This document shows, piece after piece, positions 1-15,849 of a DNA stretch of 64,000 nt. Numbering within the stretch: position 1 is the stretch's first letter; each line of letters starts with the position of its first letter. Location: assembly GCF_051020975.1 (NCBI RefSeq), contig NC_135035.1:372001-436000 (forward strand), in the 5' to 3' direction. The notes below the pieces were generated by a model that searched no databases, had not been told where the DNA came from, and was given only the letters and a program-made list of their open reading frames with translations. Made by a program: the position numbers and the translations under genes. The stretch is from Osmia lignaria lignaria (lineage: Eukaryota; Arthropoda; Insecta; Hymenoptera; Megachilidae).

Positions 1-1740
1 TAATGTAATATTCTGATTCCTTCCCACAAATCAATGTACATTTAATAACAACATTATTCATACTATATCTACACTAGGTATAATGTAACATAGTGATTTC
101 ATCCCACAGATCAATGTACACATAACAACAACATCATTCATACTATATCTACATGAGATATAATGTTATATACTAATCCCTGCCCACAGATCAATGTATA
201 TTTAATAGCGATATCATTATTACTATATCTACATTAGATATAATGTTATATACTGATCCCTGCCCACAGTTCAATGTACCTATACTTAATAACAATAGCA
301 TTAGTACTATATCCACATCACATATAATGTAATATACTGATTCCTTCCCACAGATCAACGTAGATTTAATAACAACATCATTCATACTATATCAACACTA
401 GGTATAATGTAATATAGTGATTACATCCCACAGATCAAGGTACATTTAATAACAACATCATTCATACTATATCTACACTGGATATAATGTATTATACTGA
501 TCCCTTCCCGCAGACTAATGTACATATAATAGCAAAATCGTTATTTCTATATCTACATTAGGTATAATGTAATGTAGTGACTACATCCCAGAGCTCATTT
601 TACATTTAATAAAAACATCATTCATGGTATAGCTAAATTGGATATAATGTAATATACTGATTCATTCCCACAGATCAAGGTACCTACATTTAATAACAAT
701 ATCATTAGTACTATATCTACATTAGATATAATGTAATATACTGATCCCTGCCCACAGTTCAATGTAACTATATTTAATAACAATATCATTAGTACTATAT
801 CCACATCATATATAATGTAATATACTGATCCTCCCCACAGATCAATGTACATTTAACAACAGCATCATTCATACTATGTCTACATTGGACATAATGTAAT
901 ATACTGATTACTTCCCACAGATCAATGTACATTAAATAACAACATTATTCATACTATATCTACACTAGGTATAATGTAACATAGTGATTACATCCCACAG
1001 ATCAATGTGCATTAAATAACAACATCATTCATACTATAACTACATTGGATATAATGTAATATACTGATCCCTTCCCACAGATCAATGTACATATAATAGG
1101 AACATCGTTATTACTATATCTACATTAGGTATAATGTAATGTATTAACTACATCCTATAGATCATTGTACATTTAATAACATCATTCATGCTATAGCTAA
1201 ATTGGATATAATGTAATATACTGATCCTTTCCCACAGATCAAGGTAGCTACATTTAATAACATTATCATTAATAGTATATCTACATTAGATATAATGTAA
1301 TTTACTGATCCCTGCCCACAGATCAATGTACCTACATTTAATAACAATATCATTAGTACTATATCTACATTAGATATAATGTAATATACTGATCCCTTCC
1401 CACAGATCAAGGTATCTACATTTAACAACAATATCATTATTACTATATCTACACTAGATATAATGCAATATACGGATTCCTTCCCACAGATCAATGTACA
1501 TTTAACAACAACATCATTCATACTATATCTACATTGGATATAATGTAATATACTGATCCCTGCCCACCGTTCAATGTACCTATATTTAATAATAATATCA
1601 TTAGTACTACATCCACATCATATATAATGTAATATACTGATTCCTTCCCACAGATCAATGTACATTAACAACAACATCATTCATGCTATAGCTAAATTGG
1701 ATATAATGTAATATACTGATCCCTGCCCACAGATCCATGT
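1..1740 (+). repeat. A-type satellite block, truncated by window edge
   Basis: A-type monomers carrying CTACACTAGG, CTACATTGG and CCACATCATATATAATG words. This stretch is a near-identical copy of 11936-13675 (offset 11935) and of 29067 onward (offset 29066). The match starts at base 1, so the block continues to the left of the window. It ends near 1740, where this copy switches to the sequence found at 15213 while the copy at 13676 continues with other A-type monomers. Nothing other than satellite is present. Confidence 0.9.
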
Positions 1741-2098
1741 ACCTATATTTAATAATAATATCATTAGTACTATATCCACATTACACATAATGTAATATAC
1801 TGATTCCCTCCCACAGAACAATGTACATTTAATAACACCATCATTCATACTATATCTACACGAGGTATAATGTAATATAGCGATTACGTCCCACAGATCA
1901 ATGTACCTACATTTAATAACAATATCCTTAGTACTATATCCACATTACACATAATGTAATATACTGATTCATTCCCACAGATCGATATACCTTTAATAAC
2001 AATATCATTAGCACTATATCTACATTCGATATAATGTAATATACCGATGGATTCCCACAGATCAATGTACATTTAATAACCATATCATTAGTACCATA

Positions 2099-2149
2099 TC
2101 TACATTAGATATGTAATGTACATTTAGTAACAATATCATTATTACTATA
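2099..2149 (+). repeat. 51-bp truncated monomer, GATATGTAATGTAC class (first of 16)
   Basis: Compared with an 80-bp unit, this monomer lacks 3 bp (AAT after GATAT) and a 26-bp segment running from ATACTGATTC through CACAGATCAAT. That joins GATATGTAAT to GTACATTTA. The 26-bp junction is flanked by AAT on both sides in full-length monomers, a possible microhomology. The same unit occurs at 2099, 3489, 4387, 5945, 15649, 16801, 17779, 18968, 20448, 21426, 22615, 23804, 33916, 42428, 43617 and 49250 (starts; each 51 bp). All share the same breakpoints, so they descend from one deletion that spread with the B-type units. Confidence 0.9.
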
Positions 2150-3119
2150 TCTACATTAGGTATAATGTCATATACTGATCCCTGCCCACAGATCAATGTA
2201 CCTACATTTAATAACAATATCATTAGTACTACGTCCGCATTACATATAATGTAGTATACTGATTCCTTCTCACAGATCAGTGTAGATTTAATAACAACAT
2301 CATTCATACTATACCTACAATGGATATAATGTAATATACTGATCCCTTCCCACAGATCAATGTACCTACATTTGATAACAATATCCTTAGTACTATATCC
2401 ACATTACACATAATGTAATATACTGATTCCTTCCCACAGAACAATGTACATTTAATAACACCATCATTCATACTATATCTACACGAGGTATAATGTAATA
2501 TAGTGATTACGTCCCACAGATCAATGTACCTACATTTAATAACAATATCCTTAGTACTATATCCACATTACACATAATGCAATATACTGATTCATTCCCA
2601 CAGATCAATATACCTTTAATAACCATATCATTAGTACTATATCTACATTCGATATATTGTAATATAGTGATTCATTCCCACAGATCAATGTGCCTTTAAT
2701 AACAATATCATTAGCACTACATCTACATTCGATATAATGTAATATAGTGATCCATTCCCACAGACCAATGCACCTTTAATAACAATATCATTAGCACTAT
2801 ATCTACATTCGATATAATGTAATATAGTGATCCATTCCCACAGACCAATGCACCTTTAATAACAATATCATTAGCACTATATCTACATTCGATATAACGT
2901 AATATGCAGATTCATTCCCACAGATATGTATATATAATAACCATATCATTAGTACCATACCTACATTCGATATAATGTAATATACTGATGGATTCCCACA
3001 AATCAATGCACCTTTCATAACAATATCATTAGCACTATATCTACATTCGACATAATGTAATATACTGATTCATTCCCACTGATCAATGTACATTTAATAA
3101 CAACATCATTAGTAGTATA

Positions 3120-3170
3120 TCTACATTACATACGTAATGTACAGTTAATAACAATATTATTATCACCATA
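3120..3170 (+). repeat. 51-bp truncated monomer, CATACGTAATGTACAG class
   Basis: Same length and junction as the GATATGTAATGTAC class, but with CATTACATACGTAATGTACAG and a TATTATCACCATA tail. Copies start at 3120, 16590 and 20237. The last two are 3647 bp apart, the period of the surrounding tandem unit. It shares the deletion with the other class and has since diverged. Confidence 0.85.
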
Positions 3171-3937
3171 TCTACATTAGATATAATGTAATATACTGAT
3201 TGATCCCCAAAGATCAATGTACATTTCATAACAATATCATTAGTACTAAATCTACATTCGATATAATGTAATATACTGATTCATTCCCACAGATCAATAT
3301 ATTTAATAACCATATCAGTAGTACTATATCTACATTCGATATAATGAAATATACTGATTCATTCCCACAGATCAATGTATCTTTAATAACAATATCATTA
3401 GCACTATATCTACATTCGATATAATGTAATATACTGATTCATTCCCACAGATCAATGTACATTTAATAACCATATCATTAGTACCATATCTACATTAGAT
3501 ATGTAATGTACATTTAATAACAATATCATTATTACTATATCTACATTAGGTATAATGTCATATACAGATTCATTCCCACAGATCAATATACCTTTAATAA
3601 CCATATCATTAGTACTATATCTACATTAGATATAATGCAATATACTGATTCATTCCCGCAGATCAATGTGCCTTCAATAACAATATCATTAGCACTATAT
3701 CTACATTCGATATAACGTAATATACTGATTCATTCCCACAGATATGTACATATAATAACCATATCATAAGTACCATACCTACATTCGATATAATGTAATA
3801 TACTGATGGATTGCCACAGATCAATGCACCTTTCATAACAATATCATTAGCACTATATCTACATTCGATATAATTTCATATACAGATTCACTCCCACTGA
3901 TCAATGTACATTTAATAACAATATCATTAGTAGTATA

Positions 3938-3988
3938 TCTACGTTACATACGTAATGTACAATTAATAACAATATCGTTATTACCATA
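3938..3988 (+). repeat. 51-bp truncated monomer, CTACGTTACATACG class
   Basis: Third variant of the truncated monomer, starting TCTACGTTACATACGTAATG and followed by ACAATTAATAACAATATCG. Copies start at 3938, 5576, 17330 and 20977. The last two are 3647 bp apart. The shared deletion junction ties it to the other two truncated classes. Confidence 0.85.
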
Positions 3989-6659
3989 TCTACATTAGAT
4001 ATAATGTAATATACTGATTCATTCCCACAGATCAATATACCTTTAATAACCATATCATTAGTACTATATCTACATTCGATATATTGTAATATAGTGATTC
4101 ATTCCCACAGATCAATGTGCCTTTAATAACAATATCATTAGCACTACATCTACATTCGATATAATGTAATATAGTGATCCATTCCCACAGACCAATGCAC
4201 CTTTAATAACAATATCATTAGCACTATATCTACATTCGATATAACGTAATATGCAGATTCATTCCCACAGATATGTATATATAATAACCATATCATTAGT
4301 CCCATACCTACATTCGATATAATGTAATATACCGATGGATTCCCACAGATCAATGTACATTTAATAACCATATCATTAGTACCATATCTACATTAGATAT
4401 GTAATGTACATTTAATAACAATATCATTATTACTATATCTACATTAGGTATAATGTCATATACTGATCCCTGCCCACAGATCAATGTACCTACATTTAAT
4501 AACAATATCATTAGTACTACGTCCACATTACATATAATGTAGTATACTGATTCCGTCCCACAGATCAGTGTAGATTTAATAACAACATCCTTCATACTAT
4601 ATCAACACTAGGTATAATGTAATATACTGATCCCTTCCCACAGACCAAGGTGCCTACATTTAGTAACAATATCATTATTACTATATCTACATTAGATATA
4701 ATGTAATATCCTGATCCCTGCCCACCGGTCAATGTACATTTAATAACAACATCGTTCATACTATATCCACATTAGGTATAATGTAATATAGTGATTACGT
4801 CCCACAGATCAATGTACCTACATTTAATAACAATATCCTTAGTACTATATCCACATTACACATAATGTAATATACTGATTCCTTCCCACAGATCAATGTA
4901 CATTTAACAACAACATCATTCATACTATACCTACAATGGATATAATGTAATATACTGATCCCTTCCCACAGATCAATGTACCTACATTTAATAACAATAT
5001 CCTTAGTACTATATCCACATTACACATAATGTAATATACTGATTCCTTCCCACAGAACAATGTACATTTAATAACACCATCATTCATACTATATCTACAC
5101 GAGGTATAATGTAATATAGTGATTACGTCCCACAGATCAATGTACCTACATTTAATAACAATATCCTTAGTACTATATCCACATTACACATAATGTAATA
5201 TACTGATTCATTCCCACAGATCAATATACCTTTAATAACCATATCATTAGTACTATATCTACATTAGATATAATGCAATATACTGATTCATTCCCGCAGA
5301 TCAATGTGCCTTCAATAACAATATCATTAGCACTATATCTACATTCGATATAACGTAATATACTGATTCATTCCCACAGATATGTACATATAATAACCAT
5401 ATCATAAGTACCATACCTACATTCGATATAATGTAATATACTGATGGATTGCCACAGATCAATGCACCTTTCATAACAATATCATTAGCACTATATCTAC
5501 ATTCGATATAATTTCATATACAGATTCACTCCCACTGATCAATGTACATTTAATAACAATATCATTAGTAGTATATCTACGTTACATACGTAATGTACAA
5601 TTAATAACAATATCGTTATTACCATATCTACATTCGATATATTGTAATATAGTGATTCATTCCCACAGATCAATGTGCCTTTAATAACAATATCATTAGC
5701 ACTACATCTACATTCGATATAACGTAATATAGTGATCCATTCCCACAGACCAATGCACCTTTAATAACAATATCATTAGCACTATATCTACATTCGATAT
5801 AACGTAATATGCAGATTCATTCCCACAGATATGTATATATAATAACCATATCATTAGTACCATACCTACATTCGATATAATGTAATATACCGATGGATTC
5901 CCACAGATCAATGTACATTTAATAACCATATCATTAGTACCATATCTACATTAGATATGTAATGTACATTTAATAACAATATCATTATTACTATATCTAC
6001 ATTAGGTATAATGTCATATACTGATCCCTGCCCACAGATCAATGTACCTACATTTAATAACAATATCATTAGTACTACGTCCACATTACATATAATGTAG
6101 TATACTGATTCCTTCTCACAGATCAGTGTAGATTTAATAACAACATCCTTCATACTATATCAACACTAGGTATAATGTAATATACTGATCCCTTCCCACA
6201 GACCAAGGTGCCTACATTTAGTAACAATATCATTATTACTATATCTACATTAGATATAATGTAATATCCTGATCCCTGCCCACCGGTCAATGTACATTTA
6301 ATAACAACATCGTTCATACTATATCCACATTAGGTATAATGTAATATAGTGATTACGTCCCACAGATCAATGTACATTTTATAACAACATCATTCATACT
6401 ATATCTACATTGGATATAATGTAATATACTGATCCCTTCCCATACGTCAATGTACATATAATAGTAAAATCGTTATTACTATATCTACATTAGGTATAAT
6501 GTAATATACTGATCCCTGCTCACAGATCAATGTACCTATATTTAATAACAATATCCTTAGTACTATATCCACATTACACATAATGTAATATGCTGATTCC
6601 TTCCCACAGATCAACGTACATTTAATATCGATATCATTATTACTATATCTACATTAGAT

Positions 6660-9213
6660 AAAATGTAATATACTGATCCCTTCCCACAGACCAAGGTGCC
6701 TACATTTAGTAACAATATCATTATTACTATATCTACATTAGATATAATGTAATATACTGATCCCTGCCCACCGGTCATTGTACATTTAATAACAACATCG
6801 TTCATACTATATCCACATTAGGTATAATGTAATATAGTGATTACGTCCCACAGATCAATGTAACTACATTTAATAACAATATCCTTAGTACTATATCCAC
6901 ATTACACATAATGTAATATACTGATTCCTTCCCACAGATCAATGTACATTTAACAACAACATCATTCATACTATATCTACAATGGATATAATGTAATATA
7001 CTGATCCCTTCCCACAGATCAATGTACCTACATTTAATAACAATATCCTTAGTACTATATCCACATTACACATAATGTAATATACTGATTCCTTCCCACA
7101 GAACAATGTACATTTAATAACACCATCATTCATACCATATCTACACGAGGTATAATGTAATATAGTGATTACATCCCACAGATCAATGTACATATAACAA
7201 CAACATCATTCATACTATATCTACATTGGATATAATGTAATATACTGATCCCTTCCCACAGGTCAATGTACATATAATAGCATAATCGTTATTACTATAT
7301 CTACATTAGGTATAATGTAATGTATTAACTACATCCTACAGATCATTGTACATTTAATAACATCATTCATGCTATAGCTAAATTGGATATAATGTAATAT
7401 ACTCACCCCTTCCCACAGATCAAGGTACCTACATTTAATAACAATATCATTATTACTACATCTACATTAGATATAAAGTAATATACTGATCCCTGCCCAC
7501 AGTTCAATGTACCTATATTTAATAATAATATCATTAGTACTATATCCACATCATATATAATGTAATATACTGATTCCTTCCCACAGATCAATGTACATTA
7601 ACAACAACATCATTCATGCTATAGCTAAATTGGATATAATGTAATATACTGATCCCTGCTCACAGATCAATGTACCTACATTTAATAACAATATCATTAG
7701 TACCATATCCACATTAGATATAATGTAATATACTGATCCCTGCCCACAGTTCAATGTAACTATATTCAATAACAATATCATTAGTACTATATCCACATCA
7801 TATATAATGTAATATACTGATTCCTTCCCACAGATCAATGTACATTTAACAACCGCATCATTCATACTATGTCTACACTGGATATAATGTAATATACTGT
7901 TCCCTTCCCACAGATCAATGTACATATAATAACAATATCATTATTACTATAACTACACTAGATATAATGTAATATACTGATTCCTTCCCTCAGATCAATG
8001 TACATTTAATATCGATATCATTATTACTATTTCTACATTAGATATAATGTAATATACTGATCCCTTCCCACAGATCAATGTACCTACATTTAATAACAAT
8101 ACCATTAGTACTACGTCCACATTACATATAATGTAGTATACTAATTCCTTCTCTCAGATCAGTGTAGATTTAATAACAACATCCTTCATACTATATCAAC
8201 ACTAGGTATAATGTAATACACTGATCCCTTCCCACAGACCAAGGTGCCTACATTTAGTAACAATATCATTATTACTATATCTACATTAGATATAATGTAA
8301 TATACTGATCCCTGCCCACCGGTCAATGTACATTTAATAACAACATCGTTCATACTATATCCACATTAGGTATAATGTAATATAGTGATTACGTCCCACA
8401 GATCAATGTACCTACATTTAATAACAATATCCTTAGTACTATATCCACATTACACATAATGTAATATACTGATTCCTTCCCACAGATCAATGTACATTTA
8501 ACAACGACATCATTCGTACTATATCTACATTGGATATAATGTAATATACTGATCCCTTCCCACAGATCAATGTACCTACATTTAATAACAATATCCTTAG
8601 TACTATATCCACATCACACATAATGTAATATACTGATTCCTTCCCACAGAACAATGTACATTTAATAACCCCATCATTCATACTATATCTACACGAGGTA
8701 TAATGTAATATAGTGATTACATCCCCCAGATCAATGTACATATAACAACAACATCATTCATACTATATCTACATTGGATATAATGTAATATACTGATCCC
8801 TTCCCACAGGTGAATGTACATATAATAGTATAATTGTTATTACTATATCTACATTAGGTATAATGTAATGTATTTACTACATCCTACAGATCATTGTACA
8901 TTTAATAACATCATTCATGCTATAGCTAAATTGGCTATAATGTAATATACTCACCCCTTCCCACAGATCAAGGTACCTACATTTAATAACAATATCATTA
9001 TTACTACATCTACATTAGATATAAAGTAATATACTGATCCCTGCCCACAGTTCAATGTACCTATATTTAATAATAATATCATTAGTACTATATCCACATC
9101 ATATATAATGTAATATACTGATTCCTTCCCACAGATCAATGTACATTAACAACAACATCATTTATGCTATAGCTAAATTGGATATAATGTAATATACTGA
9201 TCCCTGCCCACCG
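6660..9213 (+). repeat. 1548-bp higher-order tandem repeat, 1.65 copies
   Basis: Sequence from about 6660 to 7665 recurs 1548 bp downstream, at about 8208 to 9213. Paired landmarks include CACCCCTTCCCACAGATCAA, starting a few bases upstream of 7403 and of 8951. A copy of the first unit lies at about 43834-44849 (offset 37184), and the second unit is shared with 24.5-25.4 kb. Differences between the copies are scattered point changes. Confidence 0.8.
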
Positions 9214-10479
9214 GTCAATGTACATTTAATAACAACATCGTTCATACTATATCCACATTAGGTATAATGTAATATAGTGATTACGTCCCACAGATCAATG
9301 TACCTACATTTAATAACAATATCCTTAGTACTATACCCACATTACACATAATGTAACATACTGATTCCTTCCCACAGATCAATGTACATTTAACAACAAC
9401 ATCATTCATACTATAACTACATTGGATATAATGTAATATACTGATCCCTTCCCACAGATCAAGGTATCTACATTTAATAACAACATCATTATTACTATAT
9501 CTACACTAGATATAATGCAATATACGGATTCCTTCCCACAGATCAATGTACATTTAATAACAACATCATTCATACTATATCTGCATTGGATATAATGTAA
9601 TATACTGATCCCTGCCCACCGGTCAATGTACATTTAATAACAACATCGTTCATACTATATCTACATTGGATATAATGTATTATACTGATCCCTTCCCGCA
9701 GACTAATGTACATATAATAGCAAAATCGTTATTTCTATATCTACATTAGGTATAATGTAATGTAGTGACTACATCCCAGAGCTCATTTTACATTTAATAA
9801 AAACATCATTCATGGTATAGCTAAATTGGATATAATGTAATATACTGATCCATTCCCACAGATCAAGGTACCTACATTTAATAACAATATCATTATTACT
9901 ACATCTACATTAGATATAAACTAATATACTGATCCCTGCCCACAGTTCAATGTACCTATACTTAATAACAATATCATTGGTACTATATCCACATCATATG
10001 TAATGTAATATACTGATTCCTTCCCTCAGATCAACGTAGATTTAATAACAGCATCATTCATACTATGTCTACATTGGATATAATGTAATATACTGATTCC
10101 TTCCCACAGATCAATGTACATTTAACAACAGCATCATTCACACTATGTCTACATTGGATATATTGTAATATACTGATCCCTTCCCACAGATCAATGTACG
10201 CAATAATAACAATATCATTATTACTATAACTACACTAGATATAATGTAATATACTGATTCCTTCCCTCAGATCAATGTACATTTAATATCGATATCATTA
10301 TTACTATTTCTACATTAGATATAATGTAATATTCTGATCCCTTCCCACAGATCAATGTACATTTAGTAACACCATCATTCATACTATATCTACACTGGAT
10401 ATAATACAATATACGGATTCCTCCCCACAGATCAATGTACATTTTATAACAACATCATTCATACCATATCTGCATTGGA

Positions 10480-13400
10480 TATAATGTAATATATTGATCC
10501 CTTCCCACAGATCAATGTACATTAAATAACAACATAATTCAAACTATATCTACACTAGGTATAATGTAACATAGTGATTACATCCCACAGATCAATGTAC
10601 ATTTAATAACAACATCATTCATACTATAACTACACTGGATATAATGTAATATACGGATTCCTTCCCACGGATCAATGTACATTTAATAACAACATCATTC
10701 ATACCATATCTGCATTGGATATAATGTAATATACTGATCCCTTCTCACAGGTCAATGTACATACAATAGCAAAATCGTTATTACTATATCTACATTACGT
10801 ATAATGTAATCTAGTGACTACATCCCACAGATCAGTGTACGTTTAATAACAACATCATTCATACTATATCTGCATTGGATATAATGTAATATACTGATCC
10901 CTTCCCACAGGTCAATGTACATACAATAGCAAAATCGTTATTACTATATCTACATTAGGTATAATGTAATGTATTTACTACATCCAACAGATCATTGTAC
11001 ATTTAATAACATCATTCATGCTATAGCTAAATTGGATATAATGTAATATACTCACCCCTTCCCACAGATCAAGGTACCTACATTTAATAACAATATCATT
11101 ATTACTACATCTACATTAGATATAAAGTAATATACTAATCCCTGCCCACAGTTCAATGTACCTATATTTAATAATAATATCATTAGTACTACATCCACAT
11201 CATATATAATGTAATATACTGATTCCTTCCCACAGATCAACGTAGATTTAATAACAACATCATTCATACTATATCAGCACTAGGTATAATGTAATATAGT
11301 GATCACATCCCACAGATCAAGGTACATTTAATAACAACATCGTTCATACTATATCTACATTGGATATAATGTAATATACTGATCCCTTCCCACAGATCAA
11401 TGTACATTTAGTAACACCATCATTCATACTATATCTACACTGGATATAATACAATATACGGATTCCTCCCAACAGATCAATGTACATTTCAAAACAACAT
11501 CATTCATACTATATCTGCATTGGATATAATGTAATATACTGATCCCTTCCCACAGGTCAATGTACATACAATAGCAAAATCGTTATTACTATATCTACAT
11601 TAGGTATAATGTAATGTATTTACTACATCCAACAGATCATTGTACATTTAATAACATCATTCATGCTATAGCTAAATTGGATATAATGTAATATACTGAT
11701 TCCTGCCCACAGATCAATGTACATACATTTAATAACAATATCATTAGTACTATATCTACATTAGGTATAATGTAATATACTGATCCCTGCCCACAGATCA
11801 ATGTACCTACATTTAATAACAATATCATTAGTACTATATCTACATTAGATATAATGTAATATACTGATCCCTGCCCACAGTTCAATGTAACTATATTTAA
11901 TAACAATATCATTAGTACTATATCCACATCACATATAATGTAATATTCTGATTCCTTCCCACAAATCAATGTACATTTAATAACAACATTATTCATACTA
12001 TATCTACACTAGGTATAATGTAACATAGTGATTTCATCCCACAGATCAATGTACACATAACAACAACATCATTCATACTATATCTACATGAGATATAATG
12101 TTATATACTAATCCCTGCCCACAGATCAATGTATATTTAATAGCGATATCATTATTACTATATCTACATTAGATATAATGTTATATACTGATCCCTGCCC
12201 ACAGTTCAATGTACCTATACTTAATAACAATATCATTAGTACTATATCCACATCACATATAATGTAATATACTGATTCCTTCCCACAGATCAACGTAGAT
12301 TTAATAACAACATCATTCATACTATATCAACACTAGGTATAATGTAATATAGTGATTACATCCCACAGATCAAGGTACATTTAATAACAACATCATTCAT
12401 ACTATATCTACACTGGATATAATGTATTATACTGATCCCTTCCCGCAGACTAATGTACATATAATAGCAAAATCGTTATTTCTATATCTACATTAGGTAT
12501 AATGTAATGTAGTGACTACATCCCAGAGCTCATTTTACATTTAATAAAAACATCATTCATGGTATAGCTAAATTGGATATAATGTAATATACTGATTCAT
12601 TCCCACAGATCAAGGTACCTACATTTAATAACAATATCATTAGTACTATATCTACATTAGATATAATGTAATATACTGATCCCTGCCCACAGTTCAATGT
12701 AACTATATTTAATAACAATATCATTAGTACTATATCCACATCATATATAATGTAATATACTGATCCTCCCCACAGATCAATGTACATTTAACAACAGCAT
12801 CATTCATACTATGTCTACATTGGACATAATGTAATATACTGATTACTTCCCACAGATCAATGTACATTAAATAACAACATTATTCATACTATATCTACAC
12901 TAGGTATAATGTAACATAGTGATTACATCCCACAGATCAATGTACATTAAATAACAACATCATTCATACTATAACTACATTGGATATAATGTAATATACT
13001 GATCCCTTCCCACAGATCAATGTACATATAATAGGAACATCGTTATTACTATATCTACATTAGGTATAATGTAATGTATTAACTACATCCTATAGATCAT
13101 TGTACATTTAATAACATCATTCATGCTATAGCTAAATTGGATATAATGTAATATACTGATCCTTTCCCACAGATCAAGGTAGCTACATTTAATAACATTA
13201 TCATTAATAGTATATCTACATTAGATATAATGTAATTTACTGATCCCTGCCCACAGATCAATGTACCTACATTTAATAACAATATCATTAGTACTATATC
13301 TACATTAGATATAATGTAATATACTGATCCCTTCCCACAGATCAAGGTATCTACATTTAACAACAATATCATTATTACTATATCTACACTAGATATAATG

Positions 13401-14810
13401 CAATATACGGATTCCTTCCCACAGATCAATGTACATTTAACAACAACATCATTCATACTATATCTACATTGGATATAATGTAATATACTGATCCCTGCCC
13501 ACCGTTCAATGTACCTATATTTAATAATAATATCATTAGTACTACATCCACATCATATATAATGTAATATACTGATTCCTTCCCACAGATCAATGTACAT
13601 TAACAACAACATCATTCATGCTATAGCTAAATTGGATATAATGTAATATACTGATCCCTGCCCACAGATCCATGTACCTACATTTAATAACAATATCATT
13701 AGTACTATATCTACATTAGATATAATGTAATATACTGATCCCTGCCCACAGTTCAATGTAACTATATTTAATAACAATATCATTAGTACTATATCCACAT
13801 CATATATAAGGTAATATACTGATTCCTCCCCACAGATCAATGTACATTTAACAACAGCATCTTTCATACTATGTCTACATTGGATATAATGTAATATATT
13901 GATCCCTTCCCACAGATCAATGTACATTAAATAACAACATAATTCAAACTATATCTACACTAGGTATAATGTAACATAGTGATTACATCCCACAGATCAA
14001 TGTACATTTAATAACAACATCATTCATACTATAACTACACTGGATATAATGTAATATACGGATTCCTTCCCACGGATCAATGTACATTTAATAACAACAT
14101 CATTCATACCATATCTGCATTGGATATAATGTAATATACTGATCCCTTCTCACAGGTCAATGTACATACAATAGCAAAATCGTTATTACTATATCTACAT
14201 TACGTATAATGTAATCTAGTGACTACATCCCACAGATCATTGTACGTTTAATAACAACATCATTCATACTATATCTGCATTGGATATAATGTAATATACT
14301 GATCCCTTCCCACAGGTCAATGTACATACAATAGCAAAATCGTTATTACTATATCTACATTAGGTATAATGTAATGTATTTACTACATCCAACAGATCAT
14401 TGTACATTTAATAACATCATTCATGCTATAGCTAAATTGGATATAATGTAATATACTCACCCCTTCCCACAGATCAAGGTACCTACATTTAATAACAATA
14501 TCATTATTACTACATCTACATTAGATATAAAGTAATATACTAATCCCTGCCCACAGTTCAATGTACCTATATTTAATAATAATATCATTAGTACTACATC
14601 CACATCATATATAATGTAATATACTGATTCCTTCCCACAGATCAACGTAGATTTAATAACAACATCATTCATACTATATCAGCACTAGGTATAATGTAAT
14701 ATAGTGATCACATCCCACAGATCAAGGTACATTTAATAACAACATCGTTCATACTATATCTACATTGGATATAATGTAATATACTGATCCCTTCCCACAG
14801 ATCAATGTAC
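10480..14810 (+). repeat. 3405-bp higher-order repeat, array 1 (1.27 copies)
   Basis: Sequence from about 10480 recurs at about 13885, and 11052-11405 matches 14457-14810, all at an offset of 3405 bp. The unit holds about 42 monomers by length. The match ends where 11406 continues ATTTAGTAACACC and 14811 continues ATTAAATAAC. The same region reappears with an offset of 17131 at 27611-31941, so the 3405-bp organisation predates or accompanied that larger duplication. Confidence 0.85.
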
Positions 14811-15849
14811 ATTAAATAACAACATCATTCATACTATATCTACACTAGGTATAATGTAACATAGTGATTACATCCCACAGATCAATGTACATATAATAAC
14901 AATATCATTATTACTATAACTACACTAGATATAATGTAATATACTGATTCCTTCCCTCAGATCAATGTACATTTAATATCGATATCATTATTACTATTTC
15001 TACATTAGATATAATGTAATATACTGATCCCTTCCCACAGATCAAGGTATCTACATTTAACAACAATATCATTATTACTATATCTACACTAGATATAATG
15101 CAATATACGGATTCCTTCCCACAGATCAATGTACATTTAACAACAACATCATTCATACTATATCTACATTGGATATAATGTAATATACTGATCCCTGCCC
15201 ACAGTTCAATGTACCTATATTTAATAATAATATCATTAGTACTATATCCACATTACACATAATGTAATATACTGATTCCCTCCCACAGAACAATGTACAT
15301 TTAATAACACCATCATTCATACTATATCTACACGAGGTATAATGTAATATAGCGATTACGTCCCACAGATCAATGTACCTACATTTAATAACAATATCCT
15401 TAGTACTATATCCACATTACACATAATGTAATATACTGATTCATTCCCACAGATCGATATACCTTTAATAACAATATCATTAGCACTATATCTACATTCG
15501 ATATAACGTAATATGCAGATTCATTCCCACAGATATGTATATATAATAACCATATCATTAGTACCATACCTACATTCGATATAATGTAATATACCGATGG
15601 ATTCCCACAGATCAATGTACATTTAATAACCATATCATTAGTACCATATCTACATTAGATATGTAATGTACATTTAGTAACAATATCATTATTACTATAT
15701 CTACATTAGGTATAATGTCATATACTGATCCCTGCCCACAGATCAATGTACCTACATTTAATAACAATATCATTAGTACTACGTCCACATTACATATAAT
15801 GTAGTATACTGATTCCTTCTCACAGATCAGTGTAGATTTAATAACAACA

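Larger units (their letters stand above)
1741..6180 (+). repeat. B-type satellite block 1
   Basis: The block is marked by monomers with CTACATTCGATATA, GATTCATTCCCACAG and CCTTTAATAACAATATC, mixed with 84/80-bp A-like dimers. Positions 1741 to about 3300 match 15213 to about 16770. The offset moves from 13472 to 13550 and then to 13470 because the copies differ by one 78-bp and one 80-bp monomer. A segment containing the 1189-type monomers recurs within the block at an offset of 1558 (4150 and 5708). Four 51-bp truncated monomers of the GATATGTAATGTAC class lie here, at 2099, 3489, 4387 and 5945. Three of the related CATACGTAATGTAC class lie at 3120, 3938 and 5576. No gene is seen. Confidence 0.85.
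6181..15212 (+). repeat. A-type satellite block 2
   Basis: A-type monomers throughout, 80 and 84 bp with some 77-78-bp units ending ATTCATGCTATAGC. The block contains a 1548-bp tandem unit (6660-9213), a segment shared with 24079-25886 (7768-9658) and a 3405-bp tandem unit (about 10480-14810). The right end, 14850-15212, continues into the next B block and is shared with 41629-41991. Nothing else is visible. Confidence 0.85.

Noticed and set aside
2721..2740. CENP-B box in B-type monomers (ATTCGATATAACG)
   Set aside because: Only the TTCG-N4-A half fits; the required CGGG half is replaced by GTAA or similar.
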